Positions 35,285 through 43,470 of a stretch of 64,000 nucleotides of DNA are shown here, piece after piece (positions within the stretch are counted from its first letter, which is position 1; each line of letters starts with the position of its first letter). Where the stretch lies: the NCBI RefSeq assembly GCF_004569295.1, contig NZ_SPQC01000006.1, positions 19,351 through 83,350 on the forward strand, written 5' to 3'. The translations under genes and the position numbers were made by a program. Below the pieces are notes generated by a model. That model saw only the letters and a list, made by a program, of their open reading frames with translations. It was not told the origin of the DNA and did not search any database. Origin of the DNA: Rothia nasimurium (GTDB lineage Bacteria; Actinomycetota; Actinomycetes; Actinomycetales; Micrococcaceae).

Positions 35285-35890
35285 CTAGACGGAGAGTTGG
35301 GCCGGGGTTTTGCCGCGGTAAAGAGCGATGGCGGTGCGCATGGCTTTGCGGGCGCGTTTTCGGTCGCCGGAGGCGTCGTAGGCCAGGGAGAGGTGGAACC
35401 AGTTTTTCCAGTTGGCCGGTTCGGTCTCGGTTGCTGCTGCAACCCGAGTGAACTGGGCGTCGGCGGCGGTGCGGTCGATGCGGCCGGATTCTGTGCAGGG
35501 CAGGGTGTCTTCGGACAGTTCCCCGGTTGCAGCAAGTTCTTGGCCAAGTGCCTGGGTGCGGGAGCCGAAGATAATTTCGCGAACCATGGCCCAGGCTCCT
35601 AGGACGGGCAGCACGATGAGAGCTCCGCCTAAGAGGGCGCCCAGGGTTCCGGCGTTCTGCAGGAAAATGAAGCCCCTCTGAACGGTCAGTACCAGGTAGA
35701 GGCTCAGGGCTACCGTAACGAGGGCGGCGAAGGCACGCCCCCGCCCACCGGCGTCCACCGCGATAAACACCGCACAGAAAACACCGACCGCGAGCAAGAA
35801 GAGGCGGGTTCCTAGCGGCAGGGGCAGGATGAGCACGGTGAGGACGGCCAGGGTGATTGCCCCGGCGGTGAAGGCGCGCAGCGAGGTCAC
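35285..35890 (-). CDS. Membrane protein with a TPR-like C-terminus
   Basis: 201 aa, family not named with certainty. Four hydrophobic stretches in the first 110 residues (ITLAVLTVLILPLPLG; LFLLAVGVFCAVFIAV; LVTVALSLYLVLTV; LGALLGGALIVLPVLGAWAM) precede a soluble tail whose WKNWFHLSLAYDASGDRKRARKAMRTAIAL reads as one tetratricopeptide-like helix pair. Its ATG lies 3 bases after the dapB stop, so it is in the dap operon. Similar genes accompany dapB in other Micrococcaceae, as far as I recall. Role unknown. Confidence 0.7.
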   Translation of the reverse strand: MTSLRAFTAGAITLAVLTVLILPLPLGTRLFLLAVGVFCAVFIAVDAGGRGRAFAALVTVALSLYLVLTVQRGFIFLQNAGTLGALLGGALIVLPVLGAWAMVREIIFGSRTQALGQELAATGELSEDTLPCTESGRIDRTAADAQFTRVAAATETEPANWKNWFHLSLAYDASGDRKRARKAMRTAIALYRGKTPAQLSV

Positions 35891-35893
35891 GGG

Positions 35894-36649
35894 CTAGTCC
35901 AGGTTGAGGTAGCGGTCAAGGCCTACGGTGAGGCCGGGGTGCTGTTCGACCTGGCGGACGCCGAGCAGGAGGCCGGGCATGAAGCTGGTGCGGTCAAAGG
36001 AGTCGTGGCGGATGACCAGCTGCTGACCGGCATCGCCCAGCAGGATTTCCTGGTGGGCGGTCAGGCCGCGCAGGCGGACGGCGTGCACGTTAACGCCGGC
36101 GACCTTGGCGCCGCGGGAGCCACCTTCGTCGGTTTCGGTAGCATCGGGTGAGGCGGGCACACCGGCTTCGGCGCGGGCTGCTGCAATTTTGTGGGCGGTG
36201 TGGACGGCGGTACCCGAGGGGGCGTCCACCTTGTTGGGGTGGTGCATCTCGATCACTTCGACTGACTCGAAGAACTTAGCTGCCTTAGCTGCAAACTCGG
36301 TGGCCAGGATAGAACCGATGGCGAAGTTGGGGGCAATCAGCACACCCACCCGAGGGTGCTCGGCGAGCAGGGCTTCAAGGGAGGCCAGGCGCTCTTCATT
36401 CCAGCCGGTGGTGCCGACCACCGCGTGGATGCCGTGCTCAACGGCGAAGCGTACGTTCGCTTCGGTGGCGGAGGGAACGGTCAGGTCGATCATGACGTCG
36501 GCGCCGTATTCAACGAGCAGGTCCAGGGAGTCCCCGTTGCCCAGGGCGGCTACCAGATCCATATCTTCTGCGGTGTTAACCGCTTTCACTGCCTCTGACC
36601 CCATACGACCGGCAGCGCCTACAACAGCGACCTTCCAAATCTTGCTCAT
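35894..36649 (-). CDS. dapB: 4-hydroxy-tetrahydrodipicolinate reductase
   Basis: 251 aa. NAD(P)H-binding loop VAVVGAAGRMGSEAVKAV at residues 7-24 and the substrate motif MHHPNKVDAPSGTA near 148 are diagnostic. Reduces the DapA product. The ATG at 36647-36649 follows ATATAGAGGC. First gene of dapB-TPR-dapA. Confidence 0.97.
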   Translation of the reverse strand: MSKIWKVAVVGAAGRMGSEAVKAVNTAEDMDLVAALGNGDSLDLLVEYGADVMIDLTVPSATEANVRFAVEHGIHAVVGTTGWNEERLASLEALLAEHPRVGVLIAPNFAIGSILATEFAAKAAKFFESVEVIEMHHPNKVDAPSGTAVHTAHKIAAARAEAGVPASPDATETDEGGSRGAKVAGVNVHAVRLRGLTAHQEILLGDAGQQLVIRHDSFDRTSFMPGLLLGVRQVEQHPGLTVGLDRYLNLD

Positions 36650-36986
36650 GCCTCTATATATCCCTTAGATAGTCGTTAGCTTGGGTGCCGGGCGGCACCT
36701 GGCGGTACTCGCTCACACGCACAGCACCGGCTGGCGCAGGTATCGCATCAACAAGCCACATCACACTACTCTAGCGAACGGGGTAGCCCCACTGCACGCC
36801 CTGCCGCACCCAAGCGTCCTTTCACCTGTGCTAATACCCGAAAGTAGGCGGGGGTATTTCAGCATCCGAAACCGGTTTCGGCCCGCTGAGTGCTAAAAGA
36901 CCCGGCGGGTTCGACACAAGAAAACCCGCCCAGCTCTTACACTAGAAAGGTGCGTCTGCACCCCAGCTCACCGACCCAAGGGAACT
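36650..36986. promoter_or_regulatory. Divergent promoter region of dapB and the OatA-like gene
   Basis: 337 bases without a convincing gene. A 6-bp hairpin GGTGCC-GGGC-GGCACC lies at 36684-36699 in the probable dapB leader. On the other side, an inverted repeat GGCGGGTT / AACCCGCC (36904-36930) sits just before TACACT (36938-36943), a good -10 element for the rightward gene, whose ribosome-binding site AAGGGAACT precedes the ATG at 36987. Because the two genes diverge, the repeat cannot terminate either; it may be an operator. Confidence 0.5.
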
Positions 36987-38939
36987 ATGAAAGACGATCA
37001 CGTTTTTTACTCTGCCGTGCACCCCCACGAGGGGCAGCGACGCTTTGTCCTGCGCGGTCTCGACGGCGTACGTGCTATCGCGGTGCTGCTGGTGCTGGTG
37101 TACCACTTTTGGCCCCAGTACCTGCCCGGGGGCATGATTGGCGTTGATATTTTCTTCGTTATCTCGGGTTATCTGATTACTGCCCTGTTACTGCGCGAGG
37201 GTGCCTACACCGGCAAGATGGATATCGTTTCTTTCTGGGTGCGGCGTCTGCGCCGTCTGGTGCCGGCTTTTGCCCTGCTGACCCTGGTGGTAGGTTCTTT
37301 GGCCCTGCTGGTAGGCGGTGATGCCCAGGTCGGTCTGGGCCGCCAGATTCTCGGCGCTTTTACCTATTCGTCGAACTGGCTGCTGATTTGGGCCGGTAAC
37401 GACTATTTCACCCAGACCTCTCCTGAGCTCATGACCAATTTCTGGTCGCTGGCGGTTGAAGAACAGTTCTACCTGTTCTGGCCTGTCGTGATGGTCTTTG
37501 TCTTTATGTTTACCGCTAAGTGGTGGCAGCGGGCTCTTGTCCCTGGAGTTTTGGGTGCCCTGTCGCTGCTGACTGCGGTCGTGCTGGGGCTACTGGGTGC
37601 TTCCACCACCCGCCTCTACTACGGAACCGATACCCACCTCTACGGCCTGATGCTGGGCGTCCTGCTGGCCATGATGATTCCCTGGTCCATGTACCCGCCT
37701 GTTGATGACCGTCTCTACCCCCTGGTCGGCTACGGCAACGGTATCTGGGGCTGGATGCGCCAGCTGGTCGGCTGGGTGAGCTTGGCTGCCGTCATTCCCT
37801 TTGCACTCACCCTTTCAGACCACAGCTCCTGGCTCATGCCCTGGGGCCTGCTGGTGGGTTCTCTTTTGGGTATGGGCATTATTCAGGCCCTGCTTCCGGA
37901 CGTCCGCGGCGGCACATCCGAGCTCTTTCGGGGCTTGCTGTCCCTAGCTCCCCTGCGCTGGATCGGCCAGCGCTCCTACGGCATATACCTCTGGCACTGG
38001 CCGCTGATGGTGCTGGCCCACTACACCTTTGGCGCGGCACGCTCCCCCTGGGTGAACGTCGGCGTGCTGTTCTTAACCCTGATTGTTGCGGGTCTGTCCT
38101 ACATGTATGTGGAGCAACCCGTGCGTCAGCTGGGCTTCCGAGGGACGCTTTCAGCCTGGTTCTCAGCCATGGTAGCACCGGCAGGCCGGGCCCTGCCGGT
38201 GGGCGTAGCCGTCCTTGCCGGTGTAACCCTAATTGCCACCGTTTTTGCGGTGCGTACCGCACCTGCCATGACCCAGGCTGAAGCTGTGGTAGCGGCCGGT
38301 GCCAACTACATGCAGGCGTCCGCACCGGCGCCCCAGCCGACCACTGCCTCAGCTGCTCCCAGCTCTTCTGCCAGCCATAGCGCCTCGGCTGCACCGACGG
38401 AAAGCGCCAGCCCCTCCCCTACCACCGCACCGTCTGCCGCTGTTGATGGTTCCCAGGTGACGGTTGTGGGTGACTCGGTCACGCTGGCCTCCTCGATTGC
38501 CCTGGGTGAGGCCATGCCCCAGGCCCTGGTCAATGCAGAAGTTTCCCGCACCAGCGCAGCTGCCCTGCCCGTTGTGGAGCAGCTAATAGATTCGGGGCAG
38601 ATGCGTGAGGTACTTGTACTATCGGTAACCGCCAACTCTACTTTCACCGTTGCCCAGCTAGAACAGCTCAAGGCCTCGGTGTCACCCAACGGGGAGCGCA
38701 AGATTGTGCTGGTCACCGGCGTTGGCCCGGCAAACCTGACCTGGATTGAGCCCTCTAACCAGGTAATTCGCGAGTTCGCAGCGCAGAACCCCGATACGGT
38801 CTTTATTGCCGACTGGCAGGCAGCAGCCAAGGGCCACCCCGAGTACCTGGTCTCCGACGGCGTGCACCCGCAAAACGAGGGCCTGACCATCTACGCCCAG
38901 ACCGTCAAGGACGCGGTGGCAAAGGCACTGGCGGGATAA
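36987..38939 (+). CDS. OatA-like acyltransferase with extracellular SGNH domain
   Basis: 650 aa. Acyltransferase-3 membrane domain (about residues 10-400, ten or so helices) with the family start GLDGVRAIAVLLVLVYHFWP (catalytic-type His), FFVISGYLITALLL and FWSLAVEEQFYLFWP. Then a S, A, P and T-rich linker (about 440-490) and a C-terminal SGNH hydrolase-like domain with VVGDSVTLAS and SDGVHPQNEG (Asp/His pair). This two-part design is that of peptidoglycan O-acetyltransferase OatA: acetyl groups are passed across the membrane and put on cell-wall sugar. The substrate could also be a polysaccharide. Monocistronic. Confidence 0.85.
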   Translation: MKDDHVFYSAVHPHEGQRRFVLRGLDGVRAIAVLLVLVYHFWPQYLPGGMIGVDIFFVISGYLITALLLREGAYTGKMDIVSFWVRRLRRLVPAFALLTLVVGSLALLVGGDAQVGLGRQILGAFTYSSNWLLIWAGNDYFTQTSPELMTNFWSLAVEEQFYLFWPVVMVFVFMFTAKWWQRALVPGVLGALSLLTAVVLGLLGASTTRLYYGTDTHLYGLMLGVLLAMMIPWSMYPPVDDRLYPLVGYGNGIWGWMRQLVGWVSLAAVIPFALTLSDHSSWLMPWGLLVGSLLGMGIIQALLPDVRGGTSELFRGLLSLAPLRWIGQRSYGIYLWHWPLMVLAHYTFGAARSPWVNVGVLFLTLIVAGLSYMYVEQPVRQLGFRGTLSAWFSAMVAPAGRALPVGVAVLAGVTLIATVFAVRTAPAMTQAEAVVAAGANYMQASAPAPQPTTASAAPSSSASHSASAAPTESASPSPTTAPSAAVDGSQVTVVGDSVTLASSIALGEAMPQALVNAEVSRTSAAALPVVEQLIDSGQMREVLVLSVTANSTFTVAQLEQLKASVSPNGERKIVLVTGVGPANLTWIEPSNQVIREFAAQNPDTVFIADWQAAAKGHPEYLVSDGVHPQNEGLTIYAQTVKDAVAKALAG

Positions 38940-39041
38940 GGTCGCCGCGAGGCCGGACTGTCACATCTGTACCGTGTCACGGGCTGCCCCGGCTCCCGGC
39001 GTCCTTCCCGCGCTTGCCCGCTTTTCCCCTTCCCCCCCCAT

Positions 39042-39097
39042 TTTGTACCACCTGCTGCCCAGTTTTACCCCCCAAAGTGGGCAGGGCGCGGTACAAA
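39042..39097. repeat. 56-bp palindromic repeat, copy 1
   Basis: Begins TTTGTACC and ends GGTACAAA, with inner arms CTGCCCA and GTGGGCAG. It starts 102 bases after the acyltransferase and ends four bases before the stop codon of the nuclease-like gene. It is 51/56 identical to copy 2 (40223-40278) and in the same orientation. Similarity continues about 25 bases upstream as a C/T-rich stretch (CGCTTTTCCCC...). It may act as a terminator, but the repetition points to a REP- or MITE-like element. Confidence 0.8.
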
Positions 39098-39101
39098 GTA
39101 G

Positions 39102-40037
39102 CTAGAGCGGCACCCCTCTGTGCAGTTCGAGCATTGCAGCAATTTCACGGGCTATCTGCTCCGGATGGTTTCTCACCTGCGCCCAGCTATACCGAAGAAC
39201 AATCCAGCCCTGATTCTGCAGCTGCTTCTCACGTCTGCGCTCTGATATAACAGCCCGATCAGTAGGCCCATAGTCCGTGTATTTAATGTGGCCGTCAAAC
39301 TCAACAATGACCTTCTCATTCTCATACAGAAAATCAGGTCTATAGACCCTACCACCAACCACTACATTTACTTGTTGTGCAGGTCTCGGTAGACCACCGT
39401 CAATAATTGCAATCAATAGAAGAGTTTCACCGGGGCTTTCACACAGGCTACTGAGGTACGGAAGTGTAGCCCGCGCTCGGCGTGCACCTCGCCCTTGAAG
39501 TTTCTTCAAACGCTCTTCTACAGCTTCACTCGTTGTAAGTTGCCGGTTCAAAGCCGAGTTGATAATGCACACCGATTCGCTCAGCTCCAGGTATCTCGCA
39601 CAGTCATCGAGTGTCTGTAGCAGGCTAGTTGCTCGCACTGTTCCTGATATGTATGCGATAGGCACAGAAGGTTTTACAGTGTAATGCTTGATGATTCCTT
39701 GAGCGCGGCCTCGGGTATTCGGGCCAGCCAGAATATCGACCAGGTTCTCTGAAGCAATGACGCTAAGGCCATGGAGCCAGGCAGCGCTCCTGTGGCTGAA
39801 GATAGCATCAGGGTTCTGTTTTGCATAGGCAACTATGGCGTAGGGGTATCGCTCGGCTGGTCGCAGAGAGTTATAGATAGAGCTTGGGCAGAATATGCCG
39901 GGACGTAATTGCACGAGCTCGCCGCGGTGCATTTTGCGTGTGATGGTGGAGTTGCATAGGCCGGCGGCTACAAGTTCGGCACGGGTGGAAACGAAGGTTA
40001 GAGGTTCAGCGATCCGCATAGGGTGAGTTTGGCTCAC
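39102..40037 (-). CDS. AbiEi-type N-domain / DUF559 (PD-(D/E)XK) nuclease-like protein
   Basis: 311 aa. The N-terminal part (about residues 8-75; STRAELVAAGLCNSTITRKM and LVQLRPGIFCP) resembles the winged-helix of AbiEi antitoxins. The C-terminal part resembles DUF559/Vsr-type endonucleases: ESPGETLL (Glu), YRPDFLYE (Asp235), VIVEFDGHIKY (Glu246, Lys) and a final WIVLRYSWAQV. These three acidic/basic positions fit a PD-(D/E)XK site. Such fusions are frequent in actinobacteria with no proven function; defence or mobile-element housekeeping has been suggested. The gene lies between two copies of a 56-bp palindromic repeat. Confidence 0.75.
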   Translation of the reverse strand: MSQTHPMRIAEPLTFVSTRAELVAAGLCNSTITRKMHRGELVQLRPGIFCPSSIYNSLRPAERYPYAIVAYAKQNPDAIFSHRSAAWLHGLSVIASENLVDILAGPNTRGRAQGIIKHYTVKPSVPIAYISGTVRATSLLQTLDDCARYLELSESVCIINSALNRQLTTSEAVEERLKKLQGRGARRARATLPYLSSLCESPGETLLLIAIIDGGLPRPAQQVNVVVGGRVYRPDFLYENEKVIVEFDGHIKYTDYGPTDRAVISERRREKQLQNQGWIVLRYSWAQVRNHPEQIAREIAAMLELHRGVPL

Positions 40038-40222
40038 CCAGTCTGAGATTTTCTACTACTCGGTGTTCTGTGGATAGCAGATAAGAACCTTGTGCCTAGC
40101 CAGGGGTCTTTAGGTCGTTCTGTTGGTGCAGCGAAGACACTTTGTTTCGCCTTCCATCCACAGGAGTTGACAGGCTGTCGTTTACCCGCTTCGAGGGGCC
40201 GCCCGCCCTGCTTTCCCCTCAC

Positions 40223-40278
40223 TTTGTACCACGTGCTGCCCAGATTTAGCCCCAAAAGTGGGCAGGACGCGGTACAAA
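40223..40278. repeat. 56-bp palindromic repeat, copy 2
   Basis: Same orientation and same length as copy 1, differing at five positions (11, 22, 27, 32, 45). It lies 186 bases upstream of the nuclease-like gene and 70 bases past the M16 peptidase stop. The arms TTTGTACC/GGTACAAA and CTGCCCA/TGGGCAG can form a long hairpin. The rest of the 311-base gap 40038-40348 holds the M16 terminator and no convincing gene. Confidence 0.8.
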
Positions 40279-40301
40279 GCGGCAAGCTTCCCGTAGAGAG
40301 C

Positions 40302-40337
40302 ACAAAAAAGAAGGACGCCTGCAGTTTTGCAGGCGCC
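40302..40337 (-). terminator. Terminator of the M16 peptidase gene
   Basis: GCCTGCA/TGCAGGC stem (extended by GG.C/G.CC) with a 4-base loop and a minus-strand tail TTCTTTTTTG: a classical intrinsic terminator 12 bases after the stop codon. Confidence 0.85.
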
Positions 40338-40348
40338 CTCCCTAAAGT

Positions 40349-41680
40349 TTATTTGACGATGGTGGTGACCCACTCCTGGTCTGCCAGGTAGCGGGCCAGG
40401 TCGTTGACCTGGTCAGCGGTTACTGATCGAACACCATCGAGCAGCTCATCAATCGAGAGGAACTTACCCGAGTCCAGTTCTGCCCGGCCCAGGCGGCTCA
40501 TGCGGGAGCCTGCGTCCTCACTGCCCAGTACGGTGGAGCCGCCCAGCTGCCCTACGACCTTCTCAAGTTCTTCCTGTGTGATACCATCGCGTACAAACTC
40601 GTCGAAGGTAGAGCGCATGAGTTCGGTGACCTGCCCTGCTTTGGCAGGCAGGCAGCCAGCGTACATGCCGAAGTAGCCGGCGTCTGAATAGGATCCGGTA
40701 AAGGAGAAGGTCGAGTAGGCCAGGCCCCGCTTCTCACGGATTTCCTGGAAGAGGCGGGACGACATTCCCCCGCCCAGGGCGGAGTTGAGCACGCTCATGG
40801 CGTAGCGGCGCTCGTCGCCGGCGATGAGGCCGGGGCAGCCCATGACGATGTTGGTCTGTTCAAAGCCTTTTTCGAGGATTTTTTCGCGAGCACCGGGCAC
40901 GATATCGCTCTGGTGGCGGACGCGGCGCAGGGCTGGCAGGGCCCCTTCGGTGAGGTCCCAGCCACGATTGGCTAGGGACTCAAGCACCAGGTTGACGATT
41001 TCGGAGTGGTTGAGGCTGCCCGCTGCTGAGATAACCAGGCGGTCGGGGGTGTAGAACTTTTTGTAGTGTTCCCACACCTTGTCGCGGGCAACGTCGGTGA
41101 TTTCTTGCGGGGTGCCGCCGATGGGGCGGCCCAGCGGGTTGTTGCCCATGAGCTGTTCGATGAAGGATTCGAAGGCGACGTCGGTGGGGTCGTCCTGATC
41201 CATGGCGATTTCTTCGAGGATGACTCCGCGTTCCTGTTCCAGCAGGGCGGGGTCGAGCTTGGCACCGGTGACCATGTCGGCGATGACGTCGATAGCCATG
41301 GGGGTGTCTTCGTCGAGTACGCGGGCATAGTAGCAGGTGTGTTCTTTGGCGGTAAGGGCGTTGGATTCGCCGCCTACCCGGTCAAAAGCGTGGGCAATGT
41401 CGAGGGCGGTGCGGCTTTCGGTGCCTTTGAAGAGCAGGTGTTCGAGGAAGTGGGTGGAGCCCAGCATGCCGGGCTGTTCGTCGCGGGAGCCTACCCCTAC
41501 CCAGAAACCGATGGAGACGCTGCGTTGGGAGGGCATGCATTCGGTGATGACGCGGACGCCGCCGGGTAGCACGGAACGGCGCACTTCGTTGCCTCCCCCG
41601 CCGGCGTAGATGAGACGGCCGGTGCGGTAGTTGAGCTCGTCGGTGAGGTCAGCGATTTCAAGGGGTAGAAGGACGGGCAT
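40349..41680 (-). CDS. M16-family zinc metallopeptidase
   Basis: 443 aa. The inverted zinc motif HxxEH is in THFLEHLLFKGT near residue 82, with the distal Glu in ERGVILEEIAMD near 157; the C-terminal half (AYSTFSFTGSYSDAGYFGMYAG) is the inactive second M16 repeat. This mitochondrial-processing-peptidase-like form is often found after pnp in actinobacteria, but pnp is not next to it here. Start: ATG at 41678-41680 gives about 35 extra residues before VLPGGVRVITE; an internal start is possible. Substrate unknown. Confidence 0.93.
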   Translation of the reverse strand: MPVLLPLEIADLTDELNYRTGRLIYAGGGGNEVRRSVLPGGVRVITECMPSQRSVSIGFWVGVGSRDEQPGMLGSTHFLEHLLFKGTESRTALDIAHAFDRVGGESNALTAKEHTCYYARVLDEDTPMAIDVIADMVTGAKLDPALLEQERGVILEEIAMDQDDPTDVAFESFIEQLMGNNPLGRPIGGTPQEITDVARDKVWEHYKKFYTPDRLVISAAGSLNHSEIVNLVLESLANRGWDLTEGALPALRRVRHQSDIVPGAREKILEKGFEQTNIVMGCPGLIAGDERRYAMSVLNSALGGGMSSRLFQEIREKRGLAYSTFSFTGSYSDAGYFGMYAGCLPAKAGQVTELMRSTFDEFVRDGITQEELEKVVGQLGGSTVLGSEDAGSRMSRLGRAELDSGKFLSIDELLDGVRSVTADQVNDLARYLADQEWVTTIVK

Positions 41681-41885
41681 GGGCCTGCTTTCTGCTGTTC
41701 TGGAATACCTGTTTAGTATGCCAGATTTTTCAGTTTAGAATCTGGGGAAACGCTTCACCCTCTAAAAATATGACTATGTTTTTTAGACAAAAAATAATTG
41801 AGGGGTTAAGGGTAAATTTTATTTTTTATCTTTTTGATTAGATAACTAAGGAAACATATTCTTATCAGAAGGCCCTTTAGTTTTT

Positions 41886-43416
41886 ATGAAACAACACACT
41901 CGCATCGCGGCCGCTCTGCTATCGTGCGGAGCCGCGACGCTCCCTATTGTTGCTCTCCCCCAAGCTGTCGCAGAGACCACCGCACAACAGGTTACTCCTG
42001 CAACGCAGACCCAGGCGTCGCTTTATTCGCCCCAGTATGATCAGAGCGATTCTTACTTAGTTGTGGTTCCTGACGAGCGAACTTTTTACCCGCCCATAGA
42101 TTATTCTGGGGAACTGCCTGAGGGAACTAGCTTTTCAGCCGCCCCTGACACCCCAAGCTGGATTTTTGCTGGCCCTTTTGGGGACATATCTGCCTCACCT
42201 ACCTATGATGTAGAACCGGGCACCTACACGGTAAACGTTCTTGTAACCTACCCCGATGGGTCGGTTGATACCCTATCTCAGCCTATAACAGTCATCAACG
42301 ATTACTACAGCTCGCACATTACAGGTAATTATTTCCCCGTCACCCAGCTCTCTTGGGGGCAGGGGTTCCCTTCGTTTGATCTTCAGGTTCCGTGGGAGCC
42401 GGGGACAGCTTTCTACATGGGTGATAGCATAAACCCCGTCGTGGGTTTCTGTAGCTAGCGATGGTTCTGTAGTACTGGACCCCGACGTTGGGGCGCCTAG
42501 CGGCGAGCATAAGATTCCTCTGACCTTCGTGGACGAGGACGGGGTAGAGCGTGCAGTTCATCTTACTGTGAATCTTTTAAAGTACAGTGACTTTATTTCT
42601 GTTTCTCGTGAACAAGTTTCAGTTGCAGAAGTCGTTCCGGGTTGGGCTTTTAGTTATAACTTAGTAATCGCAGGTAATGGTGGCTCTTTGCCGGCTGGTA
42701 CCGGCCTATCGTTGCAGTACTCTGACAGTGATATTTCGTCTGTTAGTTTGAGCGAGGACGGGCAGCAGATTCATCTGGTTGCTTCTACGGATGCTCGTAT
42801 TTCAACCGGACCTTGGGCAAGTTATGCGTATCTACTACTCACCTACCTGGACGGGTCACAAGATAGTCTAGTAGCTCCTTATCGGGTTGTTGCCCCGCCC
42901 GTTCCAGAGGCAACTCCGGAGCCTTCCTCCGAGCTCGTAGCCCCTGCCCCTGAGGAGACCTCAGCAGTAGCTGTTCCTACAGCTTCAGCTGAGCCTACCG
43001 CTACTCCCGTCGCTACTGACGCTGCGGCTGCTCTTCCGAAAGTCACCGAGTCAGTGGTGGCTCCTGTTGCGCCCACTGCAGTTGCGGCGTCACCCACCTA
43101 TGTACCGTTTGTAGAGCCTACCTTGCTAGCAGCTAGTCAGTTGTCTGTAGGGCCGTTGCCTACCCGTGGCCTGCCTCTACTGGGCCCTCGAGTGGAGCAT
43201 GCAAACGCTGCATCGCAGACTGCTCAGTTGAGCGAAGCAAGCTCATCACAGGCTGCAGCTTCGTCATCGAGTTCTGCTCAGCAGTCAGCCCAGCCTGTTT
43301 TGGCCCGTACCGGAGCTGGGGATAGTTTGACCATTCTGTCTATGGTGGGGGCAAGTTTGTTCTTTGTAGGTGGTGCGGCATTGGTTGCAGTACGCCGCCA
43401 GGCTAAATCAAAGTAA
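41886..43416 (+). pseudogene. LAXTG-anchored surface protein with Rib-like repeats, interrupted by a frameshift
   Basis: Two frames make one protein. Part 1 (41886-42458) has a signal peptide (MKQHTRIAAALLSCGAATLP...AVAE) and one and a half repeats. Part 2 (in frame from 42433 to 43416) continues, carries a P, A, S and T-rich stalk and ends LARTG-hydrophobic segment-RRQAKSK, a class E (LAXTG) sortase signal. At ATAAACCCCG (42429-42438) removal of one A or C joins GDSI to TPSW or NPSW, matching DTPSW in repeat 1. Three repeats of about 90 residues with DGS-type turns (TYPDGSVD, VDEDGVE, TYLDGSQD) resemble Rib/alpha-like domains. It may be a pseudogene, phase-variable, or a sequencing error. 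The 205 bases in front are AT-rich, with no clear ribosome-binding site. Confidence 0.75.
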
Positions 43417-43435
43417 AGTTCAGAGAGTAAAGGCA

Positions 43436-43464
43436 AGGGGCAGGAACTCAAAGTTCCTGCCCCT
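43436..43464. terminator. Bidirectional terminator between convergent surface genes
   Basis: Perfect 13-bp stem AGGGGCAGGAACT / AGTTCCTGCCCCT with a 3-base loop, followed by CTTCTTTT on the plus strand; a weaker tail on the minus strand. It ends both the LAXTG gene and the leftward acyltransferase gene. Confidence 0.85.
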
Positions 43465-43470
43465 CTTCTT

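Noticed and set aside
39033..39039. C7 tract before repeat copy 1
   Set aside because: Intergenic, behind the acyltransferase stop and not in the leader of any gene, so no switch function is suggested.
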